Shown here: piece by piece, positions 57,401 to 63,646 of the stretch
Layout of the letters: each line of letters opens with the position of its first letter
Numbering within the stretch: the stretch's first letter is position 1
Assembly: GCF_010731115.1 (NCBI RefSeq)
Contig: NZ_AP022616.1
Coordinates: 434,001 to 498,000 of the forward strand
DNA length: 64,000 nucleotides
Source of the DNA: Mycolicibacterium phocaicum
GTDB lineage: Bacteria > Actinomycetota > Actinomycetes > Mycobacteriales > Mycobacteriaceae
Direction: 5' to 3'
Program-made: the position numbers and the translations under genes
Notes under the pieces: model-generated
Seen by the model: the letters and a program-made list of their open reading frames with translations, nothing else
Told to the model about the DNA's origin: nothing
The model's database searches: none

Positions 57401-57518
57401 CCTCGCGGCCGCCCAGAAAGCGGTCCGCGAGCAGCGCCGCGTCGGACCGGTGGCAATGGGGGTGCTACGGACGGGCAACTGGGACATTCTGTCCGATGCC
57501 GACAGACTCGCCTACTGA
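54405..57518 (+). CDS. FHA domain / polyferredoxin-like membrane module / [2Fe-2S] / FAD-NAD(P)H reductase fusion
   Basis: A 1037-residue multidomain redox protein. Order: FHA domain (about 20-95; FGRECDGVNLADSEVSRRHL, DLGSSNGSTVNG); membrane helices from about 174 to 475, interrupted by a cysteine region with CSSIC (306-310) and CESCLGCAKNC (332-342), like NapH/NosR-type electron-transfer proteins; a plant-type [2Fe-2S] domain with GCRMGVCGAD (550, 555), Cys568 and ACC (593-594), the usual third Cys position being Asp558; and a NirB/rubredoxin-reductase-like flavoprotein from 628 (VVVGNGIAGVTAADFL for FAD, VVAGGGLLGLEAAYCL for NAD(P)H). It likely moves electrons from NAD(P)H to a membrane acceptor under phospho-threonine control from the adjacent kinase. 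It overlaps the convergent FHA gene by 7 bases. Confidence 0.88.
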   Translation: MAEPPVIEIREWGRPARRMTLSRPVQFGRECDGVNLADSEVSRRHLRLVPTPTALSVVDLGSSNGSTVNGVPLTGRGTLSTGDVIRLGRTEILVVHAPKLSSAEQAPVAVAAHDPTRTMQVIKLVDVPVPAAAAAEVRPVGLRLAERALGIDPTGTRDLFPPYTELPHKVSRQAWLAIRVGSVLVYLAVVVTLFVRPAAGLFVFFRVIVPLWPALFFIAPGVWRNICPLSASNQLPRVAGFSRAATAPGWWTRNSFLIAAALFFSIAGARLIGLDRSGPATGVVLAVIIASAFAGGFLLKGKSGWCSSICPLLPLQRTYGQTPYVTSPNSHCESCLGCAKNCYDFKPRAAWQADMADPEPRWSAPRVLFAAALPGFIIGFFTVHAQQGGMATEKYGALALFVLVSVGLCYVVQAVTPLSQAMVTAIFAAVAINAYYWFSGPIIADSVRQITGVDAPWLRWPIIVAIALLTLWWLARTRVSELQFAYVTGARPEPVLLNQPKVPARTDAAGGETAAVRVRFESDAEPVGADIGMSLLDVAESSGQPIEAGCRMGVCGADPVSIVAGMSCLSPAEADELKTLNRLGLGKSSRMACCARIQGGHDGGVTVSLTPERADTAASRPVSYDRSIVSIVVVGNGIAGVTAADFLRRGHPDCEIHLVGAEPHGLYNRMGISRLVYGRSAMQGLYLLPEQWYDDHGVTAWLNTWASGIHLRSRVVRLGTGETLPYDRLILAMGSSAAVPDIPGLNRPGSVVLRSAADAMRIRAYVQERRARHAVVAGGGLLGLEAAYCLHQLGLQVTMLERGTRLLSKQIDARCSQLVAEHFARAGITIAHKAETAEVRGDPAVTGVRFKDGRILSCELFLAATGIRPNIELARDAGLPVGKGVLVDDRMQTRVPGVYAAGDVAEHGGRVLGLWPVATEQAEAAAVNALGGDRTVPVETPPTILKGVELELFSIGPVDPGAGDEVVVIDRPTVPSYRRLVVSRGRAVGATVLGHHPADLAAAQKAVREQRRVGPVAMGVLRTGNWDILSDADRLAY

Positions 57519-58366
57519 CTCTGGGCCGGCACCTGATAGGTGAGAATCTTCTGGCCGATCCGCAGGTAGCAGCCAGGTAGCAGCTCGACGGGCTGGTCGC
57601 CGATCTGGGTCCAGGTCTGGTCTCCGGGCGCCGCGATGTGGGTCCCACCGACGGTTTGTGCGTCGCGGACCAGGACCATGCCGCCGCTGACGGTCACATA
57701 GGCGTGGACGCGCGACACCTGTGGGTCGTCGGGCAGGCTGATCGGCGATGCCGCACCGCTCACGACCGCGGGATCGATCATCGGGTTGCGGCCGATGATG
57801 TACGGACGGTCCAACGGGTACCCGGCCCCGTCGTCGGCGGTCAGGATTCCGGTGACCGGACGGGCGCGGGTTGTCGCGGGGGCCGGCTGAGGTGCTTGCT
57901 GCGCGGCGGACCGCGCCAGTGCCGACTGCAGTACGAAGCCGCCGCCGGGCACCACGCCGGCGACCAGATCGGTGTCCGCGCAGGGCACGAATGTCGTTGC
58001 GGCGCCGCAGATCGTGATCCGGTCGAACCAGGGCGGGACAGGTTCGTCGACGAGCGGCCGGCCACCGCTGCCCAGACGCCGCTGACCGCCGCCCGCCTCG
58101 ACGTCGGCGATCACCTCGCCCCGCACGATCAGGTGCAGACAGTCGCCGGCCGGTATCAGCGCGCCGAACGCCGGCACGGTGTCGGTTTCCGGACCATGGG
58201 CGAGTCCGGCGAGCGCCTGGGGCAATGCCGGCGGCGCGACGGTGGTGAGCAGCTGCAACAGCGGGCGGGCACGGGCGCCGTCGGGGAGGTATGTCAGCAC
58301 ATCGCCGAATCGGGCGACCAGACCTTCGCCGCGGCCGATGGCCACGTAGTGCTGCTTCTGTTCCAC
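57512..58366 (-). CDS. FHA-domain protein
   Basis: A 284-residue protein. The C-terminal 100 residues are an FHA domain: RPYIIGRNPMIDP, SLPDDPQVSRVHAYVTVSGG, LVRDAQTVGGTHIAAPGD and LLPGCYLRIGQKILTY, with the phosphothreonine-binding Arg and Ser. The N-terminal part (VAIGRGEGLVARFGDVLTYL, AFGALIPAGDCLHLIVRGEVIADVE, WFDRITICGA) is a beta-rich domain seen with FHA in other mycobacterial proteins, of unknown role. GTG 58366 is preferred over ATG 58471, which adds 35 low-complexity residues. It may be a second reader of the neighbouring kinase. Confidence 0.8.
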   Translation of the reverse strand: MEQKQHYVAIGRGEGLVARFGDVLTYLPDGARARPLLQLLTTVAPPALPQALAGLAHGPETDTVPAFGALIPAGDCLHLIVRGEVIADVEAGGGQRRLGSGGRPLVDEPVPPWFDRITICGAATTFVPCADTDLVAGVVPGGGFVLQSALARSAAQQAPQPAPATTRARPVTGILTADDGAGYPLDRPYIIGRNPMIDPAVVSGAASPISLPDDPQVSRVHAYVTVSGGMVLVRDAQTVGGTHIAAPGDQTWTQIGDQPVELLPGCYLRIGQKILTYQVPAQSQ

Positions 58367-58738
58367 CTTGTCGCCGCCTCGGTAGGTTGCCGCAGATGCT
58401 GATGATAAGTCAGCGTCCGACCCCGTGCCATGCGGCGATTCACCTGCGGCGGCGGGGCCCGTGCCCGTCATCAGGTCCCGGCAGTGTCCCTGAGTTCAAT
58501 CACGGTGGCGATCTGCCGTCGGTTACTGAACTCAGGGACCTCGGACGGCCGCAGAACGTACCTGGCTTCAATTGCGGTGGCCGTGAGCACCTCGTCGTTG
58601 ACTCTTGGGATCACCTTCGTCTTCCGGGTAGCTGCAAGGGCACAACGGGTGCCTGCAGGAGCGACAAACATGCAGGTCAGGCCCGACGATGGAAGCACTC
58701 CGCAATACCGGCCACCAACCTGAAAGGAAGCGCCGAAC
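58367..58738. other. Intergenic region with inverted and direct repeats
   Basis: The 372 bases between the FHA gene and the small secreted gene hold a 13-bp inverted repeat (58486-58498 with 58527-58539) and two copies of TTCAATNNCGGTGGC (58495-58509 and 58567-58581, 13 of 15 identical) 72 bases apart. No gene start is supported on either strand. Confidence 0.55.
58486..58539. repeat. 13-bp perfect inverted repeat
   Basis: GTCCCTGAGTTCA and TGAACTCAGGGAC flank a 28-base loop. It lies about 200 bases upstream of the small secreted gene at 58739 and 120 bases from the FHA gene start. Confidence 0.7.
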
Positions 58739-58876
58739 ATGAAGATCACCGTCAAGCACTTCGCGCCCTGGCTGGCTGCTGTCGCCGCTGTCGGAGCTCT
58801 CGCCCTGGCACCCGTCGCCGCCGCAGACCACGACGAGGCCGACCAGTCTGCCGGCGCGCTGGATCAGCCTCTCTGA
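58739..58876 (+). CDS. Very small secreted peptide
   Basis: A 45-residue product: a signal sequence (KHFAPWLAAVAAVGALALAPVAAA) with cleavage after VAAA near residue 29, leaving a 16-residue acidic peptide DHDEADQSAGALDQPL. AAAGGAAG lies 9 bases ahead of ATG 58739. The signal sequence and the end (ALDQPL) resemble those of the minus-strand 61050 gene (APVAAAD ... HIDQSF), so these may be distant paralogues around the two-component genes. Function unknown. Confidence 0.6.
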   Translation: MKITVKHFAPWLAAVAAVGALALAPVAAADHDEADQSAGALDQPL

Positions 58877-59003
58877 TCGCGCGCCCGGCGACCGGCCCGG
58901 CTCCACCAGATCAGTGTTTCTGCCTTCCAAGGCTTTTCGACGAGAAGGCGGTATCGAGGGGTGACACTGGCGGGAGCCGGGCCGTTTCGGCTGCTCGGTG
59001 TAG

Positions 59004-59369
59004 TCAGGCGATGAGGGCGCGGATCGCGTCGCCCGACAGATCGAGTTTCGGCAGGAACCGCGGTGGTGAGTCACTCAGGTCGGCGACGGGCAGGTCGGTG
59101 AAGGTCGAGGTCAGGATGGCCATCACGGTGGCGGTGCCGGCGTGGGAGTTCAGTTGCGCGACAAGGTCGAAGCCGCTCTCCTCACCGAGGTTCACGTCGA
59201 CCAGCGCGATGTCCGGCCGGAGCCGTTCGACGGTGTGCAGCCCGTCCGAGATGGATTGTGCGGTGCCGACGACGTCGATGCCGCCCTGCCGCAGGAGTGC
59301 CGTCGCCGCGGCCAGGTAGTCGGCGTTGTCGTCGACGATGACGCATCGCAGAGATTGGCGCTTCGTCAT
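59004..59369 (-). CDS. Receiver-only response regulator
   Basis: A 121-residue CheY-like receiver with no output domain. VDDN is at 13-15, the phospho-acceptor is Asp58 in IALVDVNLGEESG, the switch Thr/Ser is in AILTSTF and Lys108 in FLPKLDLSG. ATG 59369 begins the fold. It lies 41 bases downstream of the histidine kinase in the same direction, so it is its probable phosphate acceptor, acting by protein contact or as a phosphate sink for the NarL-type regulator at 61797. Confidence 0.82.
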   Translation of the reverse strand: MTKRQSLRCVIVDDNADYLAAATALLRQGGIDVVGTAQSISDGLHTVERLRPDIALVDVNLGEESGFDLVAQLNSHAGTATVMAILTSTFTDLPVADLSDSPPRFLPKLDLSGDAIRALIA

Positions 59370-59410
59370 GACTGCATTGTCTCCCGGGTGATGCCGTCCG
59401 GGCATTCCTG

Positions 59411-60964
59411 CTAGCTGCCATCTGTGCCGGCGACGGCGGTCTCTTTCAGCGGCATCTCCGCGACGAGCGTGGTCCCGACACCGGCGGTGCTGGACAGGCG
59501 CAGCTTGCCGCCGAGGGCGGCCACCCGGTCCTCCAGACCGAGCAGGCCGCTACCGGCGTCGAGGGCCGCGCCGCCGACCCCGTCGTCGGTGACCGTGATG
59601 CGCAACGATGTCGCGTCGGTGTCGACGTGCACGGTGACCACCGACGCCTGCGCGTGCTTGGCGGCATTGGTGAGGGCTTCGGCGACGGTGTAGTAGGCGG
59701 CGATCTCGACGGCCTGCGGCAGCCGCGCCGGGACGTCGACGTCGACCTCGACGGGCAGTGGCGCGCGCCGGCCGAGGTCGCGCAGTGCCGGACGCAGGCC
59801 GCCGCGCGACAGGATCGCGGGATGCACCCCGTGCGCGAGCTCGCGCAGCTCGTCGCTGGCGGTGCGCAGCCCGTCGCCGATGCCGGCGATACGGGATTGC
59901 AGCTCGGCTGGATCATCCGGGATCGCCATCTGGAGGGTGCGCACCTGAAGGGCCAGCGTGACGAGCCGCTGTTGGGCGCCGTCATGCAGGTCGCGTTCGA
60001 TGCCGCGCCGCGCGTTGTCGGAAGCGGTGACGATACGGGCCCGGGATGCGACGAGCTCGGCGCGAGCGTGCGCGTTCGCGATGGCCGTGCCGATGAGTTC
60101 GGCGAAGTCCTTCAGGCAGTCTTCGGTGTCGGCGGGGAGCGCGTCCGGACCGGATGTGCCGACAATCATTGCGCCCCAGAGCTGTCCGTCGACCGTGATG
60201 GGTACGCCGACGCACGCCTGTAGCCCGAGATCACGGACGAGTGCCGCCGTCGAACCGCCGGCGTCGTCGTGGGTGTCCTTGCGCGCGGGGCTGCCGGTCG
60301 AACGCACCATCGCGATGACGTCGTCGCCGTCGACGGGGAATGTGGTCCCGACGGCGATCGTGGTGAGTCCCGGTTCGTCGTGTGCGGCAACAAGAGTCGC
60401 GGTGCGACCCGACTCGTACCGGACGAGCCCGGCGTTGCGGACATGCAGCACCGCGGCGACTTCGTCGGCCACACCCGACAGGACGTCGGACGGCGACCTG
60501 CCTTCGGCGATCTGGGTCGCGACCCGTCGCAGTGCGCCCTGTTGGTCGGCGAGTTCGCGCACGCGCTCGGTGGCCGCGGTGGCGACCTGCCAGCTCTGGT
60601 GCGCGTCACGGGCACGGGTACGCAGTTGCCAGCCAAGGACATTCGCGAGCCCGGCGATGGGCAGGAACACCGACAGCGTGAGAACGTCGATCGGCTTGAG
60701 GGGCAGGAGCGGGCCGCCGTCCAGATGCACCTGCAGGTAGGCGACGGCACTGGCGACAGTGGTGAGCAGTGACAGACCGAGACCCCAGCCCGCGCTCATG
60801 ATCAGCACGCCGAACATGAAGACGATGGCGTAGGTGCTGTGCGGCGGCGGGTCTCGCAGTAGCCGAACCACCCCGACCTCGCCGGCGATCAGGCCGGCGG
60901 CGACCAGCAGCCCGATGTACCACGGCGGGGTGGAGACAGCCGGATTCCATCGTGCCGGATTCAT
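59411..60964 (-). CDS. Membrane sensor histidine kinase (GAF, HisKA_3)
   Basis: A 517-residue NarX-type kinase. Residues 15-112 hold about four membrane helices (DUF4118-like), 140-305 a GAF domain, and the DHp acceptor is His327 in RRGIERDLHDGAQQRL. The ATPase has TVAEALTNAAKHAQAS (N box), DDGVGGAALDAGSGLLGLEDRV and GTTLVAEMPL. The cue is not apparent from the sequence. It is followed by a receiver-only regulator and lies near the LuxR-type regulator at 61797, which is the likely DNA-binding partner. Confidence 0.9.
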   Translation of the reverse strand: MNPARWNPAVSTPPWYIGLLVAAGLIAGEVGVVRLLRDPPPHSTYAIVFMFGVLIMSAGWGLGLSLLTTVASAVAYLQVHLDGGPLLPLKPIDVLTLSVFLPIAGLANVLGWQLRTRARDAHQSWQVATAATERVRELADQQGALRRVATQIAEGRSPSDVLSGVADEVAAVLHVRNAGLVRYESGRTATLVAAHDEPGLTTIAVGTTFPVDGDDVIAMVRSTGSPARKDTHDDAGGSTAALVRDLGLQACVGVPITVDGQLWGAMIVGTSGPDALPADTEDCLKDFAELIGTAIANAHARAELVASRARIVTASDNARRGIERDLHDGAQQRLVTLALQVRTLQMAIPDDPAELQSRIAGIGDGLRTASDELRELAHGVHPAILSRGGLRPALRDLGRRAPLPVEVDVDVPARLPQAVEIAAYYTVAEALTNAAKHAQASVVTVHVDTDATSLRITVTDDGVGGAALDAGSGLLGLEDRVAALGGKLRLSSTAGVGTTLVAEMPLKETAVAGTDGS

Positions 60965-61049
60965 CGGCCGCCTCCCGCCTGGTCACCTGGTTCGGTCATC
61001 GAACCCTAACCGCGGTCGGGACCGCGCCGGCGGCCAGCTGACGGTCGTG

Positions 61050-61241
61050 TCAGAACGACTGGTCGATGTGGCCTGCCGGGGCGTTCGAGTTGTGCTCGCC
61101 GTTCTGGTACTGGCTGTAGGAATCGGTGCCGGACGGGACGGTCGGGTTGGTGTCCGCGGCGGCGACAGGCGCCACCACGAGTGCCCCGCCGACCGCGGCG
61201 ATGGACAACCACACGGTGATGCGCTTGAGGGAGTTCTTCAT
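61050..61241 (-). CDS. Small secreted protein
   Basis: A 63-residue exported protein: signal sequence MKNSLKRITVWLSIAAVG..., APVAAA cleavage near residue 28, and a mature part of 35 residues rich in Asn, Gln, Ser and Tyr (TNPTVPSGTDSYSQYQNGEHN) ending HIDQSF. A GGAG-type site is not strong. No cysteine. It is one of three tiny secreted products in this 3-kb stretch. Function unknown; possibly an envelope peptide linked to the histidine kinase upstream. Confidence 0.65.
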   Translation of the reverse strand: MKNSLKRITVWLSIAAVGGALVVAPVAAADTNPTVPSGTDSYSQYQNGEHNSNAPAGHIDQSF

Positions 61242-61291
61242 GATCGGGGCTCGCTTTCGGTCGGACGGGAGGGCGGGAAGTGGGGGTCAGG

Positions 61292-61525
61292 TCAGTGGTT
61301 CCGGAACAGCAGGAAGCCGTAGTCGCCGCCGAACGGCTGCTGCAGCTGGCCGGCTTCCTGCGCCGCCGGGCCGGGTGTCGCCACGATCTGGGCGTTGCCG
61401 TTGCTCTGGGTGACGCTGGATCCGGTGGGCAGGGTGGCGGCCGCCGCGGTCGGGGCGACGACGATGGCCAGGGCCGCCGCCGCGGTCGCGGCCAGCGGGA
61501 TGATCCGGGTGCGGGTGATGTGCAT
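61292..61525 (-). CDS. Small secreted protein
   Basis: A 77-residue exported protein with signal sequence ITRTRIIPLAATAAAALA and a cleavage region APTAAAA near residue 28. The mature part LPTGSSVTQSNGNAQIVATPG ends in GGDYGFLLFRNH. ATG 61525 is the start. It lies 50 bases upstream of the 61050 gene in the same direction, so the two are probably co-transcribed. I do not recognise a family. Confidence 0.65.
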   Translation of the reverse strand: MHITRTRIIPLAATAAAALAIVVAPTAAAATLPTGSSVTQSNGNAQIVATPGPAAQEAGQLQQPFGGDYGFLLFRNH

Positions 61526-61796
61526 TGTCCTCTACCAGCTTTCGTTGTTCTGATGTCTGCGGTTGGCCGTGTCCGGCTGTTCTTCAGATTGCTCCGCCGG
61601 GGCGCCGGTGTCGTCGATGCCAGCGCCCAATTCGGGGGTAGGGCTAGCTGCAATACGCGCCCCCTGCCAGTGGGTCCGGGGCCGATTCACCGGACTGCGG
61701 GCGACGCTGGATGGCGGCCAGGCAAGATGAACGCAATGAGCGGCACGTCCGGCGTCTGACGGCACGGCGGCCAGGGTCGAGACGAACAGGACATAC

Positions 61797-62468
61797 GTGG
61801 ACGCAGTGGGTGCGCGGGAGGGGACGCGGGTTGTCGTCGCCGATGACGACGTGTTGCTTCGGGAAGGTGTGGCGAGCCTGCTGACCGGCGCGGGTTTCAC
61901 CGTCGTCGGGCGGGCCGGTGACAGCGGCGAGCTGCTCGCGCTGGTCCGGGACACGGTCCCCGACCTGGTGGTGACCGATATCCGGATGCCACCCACGCAC
62001 ACGACCGAGGGCCTGGACGCCGCCAAGGTGATCCGTGGTGAGTTGCCCGACGTCGCGATCCTGGTGCTGTCGGCGCATGTCGACGTCGAGCACGCGATGG
62101 AACTGCTCAGCGGCGGCCAGCGCATCGGCTACCTGCTCAAGAGCCGCGTCATCGACGTGACCGACTTCCTCGAGACGCTGCACCGCATCACGGGTGGCGC
62201 GTCGGTGGTGGACCCTGCCCTGGTGCAGGAACTGTTCGCGGCGCAGCGGCGGGAGGACCCGCTGGCGGTGTTGACCGAGCGCGAACACGAGGTGCTGGCC
62301 CTGATGGCGGAGGGCCGGTCGAACGCCGGCATCGCGCATCAGCTGTGGGTGACCGAAGGCACCGTCGAGAAGCACGTACGCAGCATTCTCAGCAAGCTGA
62401 ACCTGCCCGACACCGGTGAAGATCACCGCCGCGTGCTGGCCGTCATCACCTTCCTGGATTCGCGCTGA
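61797..62468 (+). CDS. NarL/FixJ-type response regulator
   Basis: A 223-residue regulator. The receiver has VVADDDVLLREG, phospho-acceptor Asp61 in LVVTDIRMPPTHT, VLSAHVD and Lys in YLLKSRV. The LuxR helix-turn-helix is LTEREHEVLALMAEGRSNAGIAHQLWVTEGTVEKHVRSILSKLNL. GTG 61797 is the start. It is divergent from the small secreted genes, with the kinase on their far side, so it could control them. The stop overlaps the convergent DUF1361 gene by 23 bases. Confidence 0.9.
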   Translation: MDAVGAREGTRVVVADDDVLLREGVASLLTGAGFTVVGRAGDSGELLALVRDTVPDLVVTDIRMPPTHTTEGLDAAKVIRGELPDVAILVLSAHVDVEHAMELLSGGQRIGYLLKSRVIDVTDFLETLHRITGGASVVDPALVQELFAAQRREDPLAVLTEREHEVLALMAEGRSNAGIAHQLWVTEGTVEKHVRSILSKLNLPDTGEDHRRVLAVITFLDSR

Positions 62469-63108
62469 CCCGCGGGGTGGACAGGCCGCCCAGCGCCCAG
62501 ACGGTCACGTAGGCCAGCCCGAAGAACGCGGCGACCGCCAGTCCGACGCCGGTGGACTGCACGTACGACAGCGGCGCCCGCACCCACTCGAACGTGGCCG
62601 CCACGACGGCGTGGGGCCGGGTGACCAGGTCCCAGGAGTTCCAGCGCTGGAACCGGCCGATCACCACGCCGATCGCGCAGAGCCCGACGGACGTGACCAC
62701 GGTCAGCCAGCCCCAGATCGGTCCGAACTCGCGATCGATGCGTTTGTGCACCAGTAGCAGCGACACGGTGCCCAGCAGGATGCCGGTCCACGCCGCGAAC
62801 CCGTACTGCAGCACGTGGCGCCACAGCTCGTCCTGCTCGCCCAGATGGACCAGGTCGGTGACGAGGTAGGGCGCGTTCGGCAGGAATGCGAGCCAGCCCA
62901 GACCCAGCGGAAGCAGCCAGCGGCGGCGGGCCACCGCGGCGAAGGCGGCGGCGAAGAGCATCGGGATCCAGGCCAGGAACATGTTCCACACCAGGAACCG
63001 CGTCGGGTAGGACAGCGGCGCCTCCGGATCGGTGATCCCGAGGACCAACGTCAGGGCGGTCGTGGCGAGCAGGGCGGCGACCAGCAGGTACCCACGGAAA
63101 TCGATCAC
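62446..63108 (-). CDS. DUF1361 family membrane protein
   Basis: A 220-residue protein with six or seven membrane helices. The DUF1361 core is recognisable: FLVWNMFLAWIPMLFAAAFA, LLPLGLGWLAFLPNAPYLVTDLVHL and VIGRFQRWNSWDLVTRP. Function is unknown; members have been loosely linked to membrane-lipid or stress roles. It starts with GTG at 63108 and is divergent from the amidotransferase gene over 538 bases. Confidence 0.85.
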   Translation of the reverse strand: MIDFRGYLLVAALLATTALTLVLGITDPEAPLSYPTRFLVWNMFLAWIPMLFAAAFAAVARRRWLLPLGLGWLAFLPNAPYLVTDLVHLGEQDELWRHVLQYGFAAWTGILLGTVSLLLVHKRIDREFGPIWGWLTVVTSVGLCAIGVVIGRFQRWNSWDLVTRPHAVVAATFEWVRAPLSYVQSTGVGLAVAAFFGLAYVTVWALGGLSTPRVSANPGR

Positions 63109-63182
63109 CCGACCAGTGTGCCTGCGATTATGCCGAGTTTGGGGTTTCGAGGTTTAGCCCGGTCCGTGCCCGGGTATGTGAC

Positions 63183-63205
63183 CTCAGGGCAGCGCCTGCC
63201 CTGAG
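63183..63205. repeat. 10-bp stem-loop
   Basis: CTCAGGGCAG and CTGCCCTGAG enclose CGC. It lies 75 bases upstream of the DUF1361 start and may be a terminator or part of a control region. Confidence 0.6.
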
Positions 63206-63384
63206 CTGATCGAGCGGAGCCATGGAGGGGAGCAGTCCTTGACGGACGCGAGCGACAACTCAATACGGTCGATTCGACGTGTGGCGGCGATCGGTACTTC
63301 AGGCGCCGACGGGAGCGGGTGTCACTGCGTGATCCGCACGTCATCCCGCTATCCAATGGGGTAGCGGCACAGACATTTTGACGA

Positions 63385-63423
63385 GGTTAGTCGGCTACCG
63401 CGGAAGGCGGTAGCCGGCTAACC
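63385..63423 (+). promoter_or_regulatory. 17-bp hairpin upstream of the NAGGN synthesis gene
   Basis: Bases 63385-63401 pair with 63407-63423 over 17 bp (one G-T wobble at 63391/63417), closing the pentaloop GGAAG. It lies 223 bases ahead of ATG 63647 on the same strand and is a candidate RNA control element or a terminator that shields the operon. Confidence 0.6.
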
Positions 63424-63646
63424 GGACCCTGCATCACGAAATCGATTGGAAATAAACAGGAAACTCCAGATGACGCGCCCGGGGCGGGGTCTGCGGGGCG
63501 GGTACTTTCGTGTCCGTCAATCGGATCGCTGACCACTTCGCGAGCAAACATATTGCCACAGAACAAATTTGAATCATCCGCACGTCGACGGTGCACATCG
63601 GGTACGGTGGAGCCGGAGACGTCCACCAAGGGAGCTGACTTCCACC

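Larger units (their letters stand above)
63109..63646. other. Long intergenic/leader region with two hairpins
   Basis: 538 bases separate the DUF1361 start from the amidotransferase. No credible gene was found. Two strong stem-loops (63183-63205 and 63385-63423) are present, along with an AT-rich patch at 63440-63470 and 63545-63575. A TACGGT hexamer at 63602 could be a -10 element, giving a short leader. A -35 partner is not clear. Confidence 0.5.

Noticed and set aside
58471-58755. 94-codon minus-strand frame with two similar 24-residue units
   Set aside because: Its start overlaps the start of the secreted peptide gene in antisense and it has no ribosome-binding site; kept as a repeat finding only.
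63109-63646. A ydaO-type or other known riboswitch ahead of the amidotransferase
   Set aside because: I could not fit the conserved motifs of c-di-AMP or other common riboswitches; only isolated hairpins are visible.
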